Origin: Saturnia japonica
Lineage: Eukaryota; Arthropoda; Insecta; Lepidoptera; Saturniidae
Direction of reading: 5' to 3'
Length of the DNA stretch: 64,000 nucleotides
Assembly: GCA_033032175.1 (NCBI GenBank)
Contig: CM065324.1
Coordinates: 310,001-374,000 of the forward strand
Below are positions 25,901-37,900 of the stretch, one piece after another; the stretch's first letter is position 1; every line of letters starts with the position of its first letter. The position numbers and the translations under genes are program-made. The notes under the pieces were generated by a model. The model saw only the letters and a list, made by a program, of their open reading frames with translations, was not told the DNA's origin and did no database searches.

Positions 25901-28900
25901 CTCATCCCTCTCTCTCTATGGTTGTTACGTGTGATGGATGTGTAATTGTAATCGATGTATCTGAGAATAATAAAGTGTATAAATCTATTAAATAAGGAAT
26001 ATCATTTATAACAAGGTGGTTAAGCCTCTTAACAATACCATGTTCCATAACCAAGAATGGTCCTTTCAGCAAGACTCAGCACCGGGTCATAAAGTTCAAT
26101 CCACTCAAGCGTGGTTGGAAACAAACGTTTCGGACTTCATCAGAGCTGAAGACTGGCCGTCATCTAGTCCCGATCTTAATCCGCTGGATTATGATTTATG
26201 GTCAGTTTTAGATAGTATGGCATGCTCTAAACGCATAAGATAAGTCCCTAAAATAATCCATAAGATTGGCAGTGAAGAATTTCCTCATGAAGAAAGCGCG
26301 TGTTTCCAGTGATAACTGGCCTCAACGTTTAAAGGACTATTAAAGCCAATGGCGATCATTTTGAATGAGCTTCATATATTTTTATTGTTATTATATTAAT
26401 TTATAAACTAACACACATTACAGTAATAAATGATACAATAGAAAAAAATAAGTTTTTTCCTTTTAACAATATTTATGACAAGACTAAGTATGGTTTTTAT
26501 TTATTAAGGGAAATATAAAACGAATAAAAAACTATTTATAATATGCAACGTAATTCAAACTGTAAGGGCAATATCAAATCAATTGAAATTAATTATCTCA
26601 TAAGAACTAATTCATTTTTTTTCCTTAATCGTGTTTAGACAAAGAAAACGTAAGTAATTATTATTTTCAAATTACATTCGGCACTTAATGCAAACCCCAG
26701 CCAATGTTTTTATAATCCTAAATGTTTTGTGATTTGTTGTTTGCTGTCCATGTTCGCGATACGTTATTTCCCTACATCGTCTCAAAGTAATAAAATTATA
26801 TAATCATTTACAGGAATATTCAAAAGAACCTCGACATTTCAACCACACGCAGCTCCACAGAGGTTACTGCGTGAGCGAGCGCTGTGCTTCGCTTGCGGCA
26901 GAGCGTAACGCGTCTCTACGCTTCGAGCGCTGCGCTGCGCAATGGGGGAAAAAGCGAGCTTTCAAATTATCACTGATGAAACTGCAGTACTGCCGTACTC
27001 ATGCTCAAGAGTACGCTAGGACCCACAACCCTGAGCCTATGGAACAAGGACATCGAATATTCCTGCTTGTCGTTGCGATATTACTTGCTGTTAATTTTTT
27101 GGGTACAGCGTATGACGTCACACGAGGAGATGAAAGCAAAAGTAAGTAAGCGATGCACTCATCTTATTTAGAATGTATTGAACATAGGATATTAGAGTAC
27201 CTAGGCTTTAAAATTTAATAAGTAACCTATCGTTTTCCATTTTAAATTATAGCTTCTGGATATATCTCACTGTGGGACGTCGGTATAGGGGACGTAGGTT
27301 GCGATATCAAATGTTTGTTATATATGGGAGTTTGCGTATAAATAATTCGTTTGATTTTCGTATATAAAATTCGTTTAATAAATACGTTTACAATTTTTAA
27401 AGACATTGAATGAATGTAGGCGCGAATCTCGTCCAATCGGTAACTCGCCGCGCCGCCCCAATGCGTTGCTATATTCGTTGTGAACACATGTGATAACTGT
27501 TTTGACTTAATTACCAATATTGCAAGTTTATTTTACCAAAACCTATTGTACCCACATGAACACAGTAAAAACGTGAGAAAAAAATTAAGAAACTTAGAAA
27601 TTTGAATTCTTACGAGATAATTATTTAGAGGAGGTAGTTGAAACCGTCAACAGCTTATTGATATCGCTTCACATAATTTAATTTTAAAAAGTGTTTAAAT
27701 CGTTTGCTTCGTATTGTTTCTTAAGTAAATATCGATTCATTTAATGAATACGTGCAGTGCAAATATAGAAGTTTAATATACTGCAAGTAAAAGTCAAATT
27801 ATAAGGAAAAACCAGTGAAACGATTAGGTGCAGTAAAAATAGCAAAAACAACAACAAGGTGCAGATTAGCGTGTGACTAGCTCAGGTACGCTTAGATTCT
27901 GAAAACCTAAGGTGATTAGGGTGCAATTAACGAAAAAGTAAAAAAAAAAATAATTATATAGCCTAAACTAGATCTGAAATTACTTATTGCGCCATCTATG
28001 GACTAGTTGCTATAGCATCACCTTAACTGAGCTCCAACTTCAATTATTGTTAACTACCAGACTACTAGCGTCATCTTTTGACTAATAGCATTAACGTCGC
28101 TTCGTTATTATTGATTGCTTATTATTATAATATAATTATTTATCATTATATATTTGATCCCAAAAAATTACAGTTATGGAAGAATGAAATATAATGCTTA
28201 TTTCTATACAAAACGAAATAGCAGAACAAAAAGAAAACATGAAGCAAATGGAAGCAAACATAATAGAAAATATAAATAAACACACTGACAAGAAATTCAC
28301 TGAAATTGAAGAAAAATACAAACAATTAGAAAATTACAGTAAAGACCAAGAACGGCGCTTAAACTTGCTGGAACGACAGATTTTGCGAAAAAACGTCGTA
28401 CTTTTTGGTGTAGAAGAACTAAAACAAAGTTACAAACAAGTAGAAGACAAAATACTACATATATTTAACAATGATATGAGTGTATCCCGTGTAAGATTTG
28501 AAATTGAAATTATAAGAATTGGAAAAAGAAATGCGCATCCTAGACTAGTGTTTCTATAATGATTTCAATGCTAAGAAAAAAATAATACTACTTCGTAACA
28601 AAAATAATCTAGAAAATACAGGTTACTATTTGAAAGAAGAATTCTCTCCAAAAGTAGTAGAAAAAGGAAAGAACTTAATGACAAAATTGTAATTTTAGAA
28701 AATAGGAAAAAACAAATCAATGATAATAAAAAGCAAAAGAGAAATTTATCCATCTCACCAAATGATAACATATCAAATGGCCCTAATAAAGCTCATCATT
28801 CGAATAAGAAAAACAAAACAAATATCAACCCATTTTTCACACCAAGAAGAAGAACTTCAGGCCCATCACAGGTCCATCATAAAAATAACGAATCCATATC

Positions 28901-31900
28901 AACTAGTTCCACCATATTGAAAAATAATGAATAGCAACGAGACCGGCCCCCTCCTCCTCTACAATCATCCCCAGTACGCCTTGTCAGCGAGGGGATATGC
29001 GACTCATACCCTCCAAAGAAAACAAACTCTAGTAAACATTAGATCACTAAGTACCAATGAAAAACTATTAGAGCTTAAAGAAGCACTCCAAAACATTAAG
29101 TACGATATCATGGGATTAGCTGAAATACGACGTATGGGTACAAAAATAACTGAAGATGAGGATCATATCTTGTGCTTTACAGGCCAAACTGCAGGTCTGT
29201 TTGGCCTCGGATTCTTAATAAAGAAAGAGTTCAAGCGTAACGTTGTGAGTTATACGGGAATATCAGAAAGAGTATGCGTACTAAATTTGAAGTATGATAA
29301 TTTTGATTTAACTCTCATACAAGTTTATGCTCCAACAGACAGCGCCAGCGATGACGAAGTCGAAAAATTCTACGATGATATCCAGCAAGCCCACGAAATA
29401 GCAGGAAAACACATAATAATATGTATGGGAGATTTTAACTCTAAAATCGGAGTATGGAAAAAGGAAGAATCGTTAACCATGAAGAAATATGGCTATGGAA
29501 TTATCAATAAATCAGGCGAAAGATTACTCCAATATGCCTCTGAACAGAAGTTAATGATAATTAACACATTGTTTAAGAAAAGAAAGAACAAAAAATGGAC
29601 ATGGCTTCGCCTGACTGAGAAGCAAAAAACGAAATTGATTTTATTCTTTCAAATACACCACGAATATTCACTAATTTTGAAACAATAACTACCCCTTTTC
29701 CATCGGATCACAAGATGTTAAGAGGCACCGTCGAATTAAAATCAATTAAACTAAACAGAAAAAAAATTTACAAATGTTAATATGTTAAAATATTATCAAA
29801 ACATGTTTACAAAAACAGCGTGACAAAAAACAAAATCATAAACAATCTATACACACAGAAAAAACACGAAATCTAATGAAACAATGAAGCCAACTGATGC
29901 ATAAACGATATTTAAGTCACCCCGAAAAAGCAGAGCTAGCAAAGCTATTTAAAATTACCAATAAATAAATTAAGAAAAATTACAAAGACCATGACAGTTT
30001 ATAGTTACAAAACACCTGAAATCTAGCAGTCTAAAGAAAGCGATAAAATAACTTAACATTGAGAAACAATGGCTATCATCACTGAACTCGAGAACTTCGA
30101 AACACCAAACCCGAGCAGAAGTGATTAACACTGCTACAGAATTCTACAAACATTTATATAGTACCTCTGAGGATTTGAGCTACGATGACATGGAAACTTA
30201 CACTATGTCGAATCAAAATGTTGAGATTTTACAATTTCAAGAGATTGAGGTACTAAATAAACTGGAGAAATTGAAATATGACAAAAGCTGTGGTTTGGAT
30301 GGAATATCAAACGAAGCTATTAAACTAGCTAAAACAGACATCCCTAGGCCCTTAACTATATTATTTAACAAAATCCTCGATGAAGAAAAGGTGCCACAGG
30401 AACGGACAGAGTCAGAAATGATGTAGAAAACTATCGTCCCATAAGTTTAATGTCATGTTTATATAGACTATTTGCCATCTGCCTATTAGAGAGAATTAAT
30501 AACGACATAGAAAGTCACCAACCAATAGAACAAGCAGGCTTCAGAAAATCATTTAGTACCACTGACCACATACAAGTACTAGAACAAATAATCGAAAAGT
30601 ACTACGAATTCCAAAGACCTTTATAATTGGCTTTCATTGATTATAAAAAAGCTTTTGATTCCATATCCCACAATTGCATTTGAAAAGCTCTTCGCGAGCA
30701 AAATGTTACCAGCAAATTTATCCAAATAATAAGAAATATATATAAAAACAGCACAAGTAAAATAAAACTAGAAAGCTCTGGACAGAGAATAAAAATTAAC
30801 AGAGGAGTAAGACAAGGTGACCCATTGTCACCACATTTGTTTATATCCGTACTTCAAAATATTATGAAAGATCTGTCGTGGAATAATAAAGGAATAAAAA
30901 TAGGCACAAAACGTCTTCACCATTTACGATTTGCAGACGACATCATACTTTTTTCTGAAGATCCTAAAGAGCTTCAAACGATGATGGTAGAGTTTAATGA
31001 AGTTACCACAAGCGTGGGTCTAGAGATGAATATCCTAAAAACAAAGGTAACGACTAATCACTGCAAAACACCGATTTCTTTAAACAACTTAACAGTCGAG
31101 TACGTAGATGATAATATTTACCCAGGGCAAACAGGTATCATTTCGTAAGGAAAACAACACTGGAGAACTAGACAGGAGAATTGCAATAACACGAAGGAAG
31201 TTCTGGGCTTATAAAGAAGTTATGAAGTCGGACATGAACTTATTGTTAAAAAAGAAAGTAATGAACTCTTGTGTGTTACCCTGTCTTACGTACGGTTGCC
31301 AAACATGGTTATTCGACTCAACAACCATCAGAATGCTAACATCATGTCAAAGAGCACTAGAACGAAGCTCACTAAAGATCAAACTGAAAGATAGAATACG
31401 CCACAATAACATAAGGAAACAGACAAAAGTAATAGATGCATTATCTTTCGCCCGAAGTTTAAAATAGAAATGGGCAGGTCACGTGGTTCGTAATACCGAC
31501 GACAGATGGACAAAAATCGCAACACTATGGAGCGGGCCTCACGGTTACAGACGCAGAGGTAGGCCAAAGACACGGTGGAAGGATGAATTAGAGGTTATCG
31601 CAGGCAAGAGCTGGCCTTCTGTTGCTAAAAACCGTGACGCTTGGCATTCTTTGGAGGAGGCCTTTACCGGAAGAGGGGCCCACGTAACTTAATCATACTA
31701 CATCTTATAATAATAGTACTTAAATTTATCTTAAAATTAATTACATTGCATGTATATAACTGTTTTATTGCTTTATGTAAGTTACTGGATTAAATAGGAT
31801 TTTATAATTATTACACATATTTTATTGATCTTCATATTTCTGAAATGTATTTTATTCAATTTGGAGGTAATTGCATAGAATACCTTAGATAGATTATTTT

Positions 31901-34900
31901 ATTAAGAGGTAAAATTGGTACAGACGTAAAATAGGAGTATAAAAATAACCACTCCCTAGCCACCTCTGTTGTATAAAAATAAGAACTGCTGATCAGATTC
32001 GAAAAATGATTTCACCGTGAACAAAGTCGTAGGCGATTGTTTTATATTAAAGGTGATTTCCAATACTTATTAAAGATCATTCCTTATGCATACAAGGTTA
32101 TAGAGGAACGTGGAAAATATTTTCAGTATCTTAATAAGTTAAGGATAACAACCAATTTATTGCAAACTTGGCTTTCATAAATTCTCTTTTAAGTATATCA
32201 CCATAATATGTATAACTAGCGCGTTGTCAACATAGAACCCCACTACCCCCAAGGAACCGCAGGAACACAACACAAGGTTATTTGGCTGCGATATTCTGTA
32301 GGGTGGAGGGGAGGTGCCACCAGTCGTGCTGCCCCGAGTAGAGATAAATCTCCAAAGAAATTTATCTATGCTCTACCTCTCTTTCTTTTATATAAAGGTT
32401 ATTTTATTATTCATAATAGACTTAAAAGAAGACGGAAATTATGTATTCAATTCGAATGTATATTTTTTATGGCTGATCAGTCATAACTTCTTTATTTGTG
32501 AACCGATTTCGATGATTTTTTTTTTGGTTGGATAGGGGGTCCCTCGAGCGTGGTCACATTTTAATTTAATTGTCGTTAGACTTTCAGTTTCGAAGATACA
32601 CCTGGTTACTCTATAAAATCATTGAAGACGGTTTTCTTTTGTAAAAATTATCATGTAATTCTCAAATTGTAATAATCTCGTGAATAGAGATTAGTATATT
32701 GTATATTGGAAGCTGAATATCAGAAGGATGAAGAACAAAATATAAATAGGTAGGTATATTGAGTAAGAAAGTACTTTGTTTCTAGAGAGTCGTTACCTGG
32801 TGGTTTGGTCAATACGATCGAACTGGCGAAGGCTGACGGCCACCTATGCGGATGGCGATCCTCGGCTGACGGCTCTTAACCCTGTGCAAGGGGTCAGGTA
32901 TTTACTGGAATCATTTTTAATAAAGACTCAATAAAATATTTAGAGTTTATATTTTATATTCCCATATTTGTAAAGCAGTAGTGGAAGGCCTTAAAGGTGA
33001 CGATAGAGGCTATTTAGTTCTTCTTGTAAAACAATGACCCGAATCTCAGTTGACATAATGAAGGTAGAAAATATGTTGTGCTGATCTAACTGGTACATTA
33101 GTACATACAAGTTCACCATCACTTGACAGTTATCACATAGAGTAAAACCTAACCTTGTATTTGAAACAACTGTACTGAGATTATTCTACTTTTCGCCAAT
33201 TGATAAACCGATATGCGAGTAAGGTTTTCATGTATATTTTATTGATTTAAATTGTATAAAGACTTGTTAGGAAACTTAGAAAATAAGCTTTAGCTAAGAA
33301 TTGAAATTACAAAAACGTTAATAGTATATCTGTAAATTTCAGGGTGCTTCTCATGGGGTTCACGATGGGAACCCACGCTGGCTGTATTCACGATATGCTT
33401 TATCTATATAATCCTCGTTTTGTGGAAAAGGTAAATGGAAAGCTTTAACTTTACTCAGTTCCTTTAAGAATTATAATTTTGAATAAAGCCAATAATATTA
33501 AATTCATGATGTATATACAGAAAGTGCTCGCTGACTGCTAGCCATATTAAGTCTATACAAATTCTGTATATATTACTATAGTAAGAGGTTAAAGTTTGTA
33601 TATTCGAGGGAGAATAATCTCTGGGGTAATGTTGGTAAAACATCTATTAACTATTATAAGCATTATCCGATAGTTGGAATAAAATTATAGATAAATCACT
33701 TCCAATACATAATGCGGGGTATTTTGTGATTACAACAAAGATTTCAGTTGGTCAATTTACCGAATTACAGTGATAAAGTGATGAGGAATAAATCCAAACT
33801 GGTCTTGAAAAATTAAAAAGTGTTTTAATATTATATTCATCAAATAATTTGAACGATATCTCCATTTTCAGATAAGTCACCATCCAACCATGACGTTGTT
33901 CTTTAATGGTACTTCTATTGTACAAGTTTTCGTTGTTATCTCCAACTTTCTGCTCGCCTACAACATTCTAATACACTCCAAAGAATACAACGTCACTCTT
34001 AAATATCTACCATATTGCTTGATCAAGAGGTTTGCAAGGTGAGTCTTTTTTTGGAGTCCATATATATTTAGTAGTTAAGATTCAATACAACCAATCCAAC
34101 TGTTTCGATCTGGTGTACCCCAAGGATTCATTCTGGTGCTTTCCCTGTTTAATCTATATATCAGCGACCTCCCACGACTCGCTAGGGAGCTGTGGTTAAG
34201 GTACGATCATACATTAATGACGCAGTCAATTATAGTTCGTTTAAGAAAAAGGTTCTGCATATAGGAGCACAGACAAGCCTTTCAAATTGTTCGGTGTAGA
34301 CATTCCCCGGGTCACCCTAATTAAATATCTGGATAGGACACCCTCGACAATAAGTTAATTTTTCAAGGCACATGTCCGAAGAGTTCGAAACAAGGCTGAG
34401 GCTGCCAATCCTGGGCCGCAAAGCTTACGCTTTACATAACATGATGTAGACCGTTCAAATTCCATTGTTTACTAGAAGGGCCAATTCTCTTAATATCTAG
34501 AAAAAAATTTATATCCTAGACCTCAAGACACACTGTATCTGTAATCTTGACAGTCTATTACAGATCTGTTTAGTTTTTAATCTATTGTAATTTTGACATT
34601 GGCTCAATTATAATATAAAGTTTCACTTACTTAAACTTGTCGAATGTACTGAAGTTCATGTAAAAAAAAATTAATTATTATAGTTAGGATAAACAAAATA
34701 ATTTCTTCTACCCTTAATATTTAATCCGATACATAGAGATCTTAGGTAAAAACAAATTTGTCATAATTGGAATTTTCTTATTAATACAAATTTGTTATTA
34801 AGGTTGGTTCGTACTATTATGAATGATAAATTTACATCAGTTATTGTAAAAGAAAATAAATACTAAACTTAACGATATAGCACATTGTTATAATGCGCCC

Positions 34901-37900
34901 TTCCAGAATATTCCCAGTATACATGTTGGTGGTGGGATACGCTGCGACGTGGTGGCCTCAGGCTCGAGGAGGCCCGCTGTGGCCCGCCACCGTGGAAGCA
35001 GAGAGCGAAGTCTGTAGGCGCAAGTTCTGGGCGCAGGCACTCTTCATTAACAATCTGGTGGAACCGCAGAGCCATTGCCTCGTGCAGACTTGGTTAGTAA
35101 GCTTGTATACTCTCCTTATAATTATTTGAATTTCTTATTTACTAGCTCACGATTGTATTCCTGGAGCTGCTTTTACTGTCCAGCATGTTTCAATGATTGA
35201 AATAACACTTTTAGAATATAATATAACCATTGCATTTGGATCTGTTTTACAATATAAATATGTTGTTGGTATGAATCCCACAGGTTCCTAGCGGTTGACA
35301 TGCAGCTTTACGTCGTCAGCTCGATTGTGACGCTATCCATAATCCAGTTCCGGCTTCGAGCGTTGCGCATACTTGGTGTGCTGATCCTGGCATCATCTAT
35401 ATTAAATGCAGGCCTCGCTTACGTTTTTGACTGGCAGGCACTTTTATACTTCGTTAATCCTGAGTAAGCTACTTAATCGAAAGTCAATTAGTATAGTCTC
35501 CCAGCCAACGTGTTTCCTCTCTCCTATAATATTGGGTTCTACAAAAAGGCGTGTAGAGGTATTTCAGGAGGTCTGTGTCACCGACGATCGCCGTTTGTGA
35601 ACTATATGGTGCTTACCATCAGATTTTGTATAGTGAACAGTCATTTTGCCGAGCTACTATAAAAATATTGCACTAAATTTACATAATTAACTGAAGTGTG
35701 ACAACAAAATTGTCCGTCACTTAGCATACATTTGCTATGGGTTTCTTTTGCGCCACGTTTGTGTTGACCAGCCGCTATGACGCATGCTAATTAAAATTTA
35801 ACTTACACAACACAACTTAGTCACACTCCAACAAAAAATAAATCCGTCACGGGACGCCCGCGCCTGACAGATGTGATACATCGAAATTATTTTATATAAG
35901 TTATATGCATAAAAGGACAGATTACGACAGGAATCAGATATCGCATAATGAAATTATAAAGCATTACAAATTTGTTTCATAAAATAATGACTATTACATA
36001 AATATTCATTTTTAATAAAGAAAAAATACAAAATTTTAAATTTATTTGCAATCGCGACAACTCAATTATTTTCATAATTGTATATTTATAATTTCATAAT
36101 ACATAGTACATATAGTCGATCATAAAGCGTGGCGATGCGTCGCCACGGCCTGTATCGCCACGCCAACAATCAGGTTTATCCTCGCCTATAGATGTTTCAC
36201 ATCAACAACTGAATAGATACGCCTAATTTTACCTTAATATTTACTAGAAGTCGCTTTTAAAAACTCTCTATACAGTTTTTATATTAAATGTGTATAACCT
36301 TTCAGAACCCTCCGTAACATGTACTATGGTGTACCTTCATTCCAACGCCTCTATATGTCCCCATGGGGCAGCCTTCCAGCCTGCTTCGTGGGTCTGTTTC
36401 TTGCGCACCTACACTACGATCTTCAGGAGAAAGGCTTCAAAATTTCCGCACACAAGGTACGTTACATGGAGTTTAAAGTGAATTTGAAAACTTTTATTTT
36501 GCGTTTTGTATAAGATTTTAGCGAAGTTCATAGCAATACATGTAGTAACGAGTGATCATTTAACTCTTGGCCTAATTGTTAGGGGCTCTTCAGTATTTTT
36601 AAATACTAGCTCGGTAAAGGACTGTACAGCATCTGACGGTACACACGGTATAGTCCACAAACAACGGTGACCGTCGGTGACACTAATTTCATCGGCAGTC
36701 GGCGATAGCATGCCAGACTGCTGAAATGCCTCTTTACGCCTCGTTTGAAGGACCCAATATCGAATATTATAGAGTTCGCGTTCGGGTGCCTTACTTACCC
36801 ATTAGTTGTTGCATCACGGGCAATCATGTCTTGAACATCCTTCCGATTTTCCTCTTTATAATTAAATACACACATAAATCACGCCTATTTCTCAACGGGG
36901 TAAGCAGAGACCAGGTCCTGCCATCTGCTACGATCCTGGCATTCATCTTTCGCTTCTTCAACATTCGTTAATTTTTTCATGCATGCTCGTCGGTTTAGAG
37001 TACTCTTGACCTGACCTTTCTTCAGAACGTCTCCGATTTGATCGATGAATGTTCGTCTAGGTTTTCCTCTTCCAAAGTTTCTTTTCACACTCGCATTATA
37101 AATTTGTTTAGTCATTGTTAAAATTAAAGCAGTTAGTTATTTTAGCGAGCAGTATCAGTGACGGTCATGCTAAACGAGATGAATGATAACTATATTTAAG
37201 AAAGCGTTCTAATCTATCCGCAGTGGTACAAAATACCGTACTACCTTTCCATCCCGTTGATAATCGCTTGGATCCTGGCGGGTAACTGGGCGCGTGTCTA
37301 CACTTCACGAGAGTTTGTCGCGCTGTACGTGGCTCTTGAGAGGCCTGTCATCAGTGGACTCTGCGCCATCGCCCTCTTCGGAATCTTCAACGGACTTGAC
37401 CGTAAGACCAAAATCATTTATTATAAGTCCGCAAATTGTTAAAATGCCGTTCATAAAGTTGTAGTAAACTACTAATAATTTCTTATTCTCAAAAGTTGTA
37501 GTAGTTATACCTGCTTTTAATTATATTCGGTGGCTTTTCTGTATAGTTTCATATACATGAGTAAATGAAGTAGGATGGAATATTCTCGAAGCACCTCACA
37601 CTGATTCGCATAGCTCATAGAATATTCGTGACTAACGCGTCATTCCAACTGTGTAAGAAAGGGGAACTCGGACTAACTGGTAAAAATACATCAATCCCCA
37701 CGCTAAAAACCAAAGTCCTAAATGTTTCTTTAAATAGACAAAGTATTAATTATCGGTTCCAAGAAACGATCTTTTTTATATGTACTTCAGTTGTAAAATG
37801 TAAACGACATGAGAGAACAAGTTTGCGAGGTGTAATGTATCATTTCATCAAATTATATGTTTGATGAAAAAACGTGGAAGAAGCTCAGAAACTTAGGAAA

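Larger units (their letters stand above)
20414..26240 (+). pseudogene. maT transposase pseudogene (three segments)
   Basis: Segment 1 (20414-20559) has the first helix-turn-helix (IYEILHPLGISRMFVYRAIN). Segment 2 (25309-25835) holds the SGRPRS hook and second DNA-binding helix, NILSREINIAPRTMSRI, and LFTDE with the first catalytic Asp at 25611-25613, then VMVWWGVSYQGVTE. Segment 3 (26016-26240) has FQQDSAPGHK with the second Asp at 26073-26075 and SPDLNPLDY with the third at 26187-26189. Exactly 37 residues separate the last two, the D,D37D signature. A one-base frameshift near 25370 and stops (for example in the QND.VYA region) disable it independently of the insertions. Confidence 0.88.
20279..26488 (+). 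mobile_element. maT-type (D,D37D) mariner-superfamily transposon split by two insertions
   Basis: The inverted ends match: the left begins CTTAGTCTGGCCATAAATAT (20279) and the right, read on the minus strand, CTTAGTCTTGTCATAAATAT. TA flanks both (20277-20278, 26489-26490). Subtracting the copia element (20560-25303) and the solo LTR (25836-26013) with their duplications leaves about 1.3 kb, a normal length. Both insertions removed, the transposase frame rejoins cleanly on each side. Confidence 0.9.
28194..31740 (+). mobile_element. Two-ORF APE-type LINE, degenerate
   Basis: ORF1, endonuclease, reverse transcriptase and a C-terminal tail occur in order over 3.5 kb, broken by several frameshifts and stops. 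The tail GRPKTRWKDELEVIAGKSWP with EEAFTGRGAHVT is common in insect endonuclease/reverse transcriptase LINEs. The clade (RTE-like or other) is not certain. No target duplication was identified. Confidence 0.85.
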
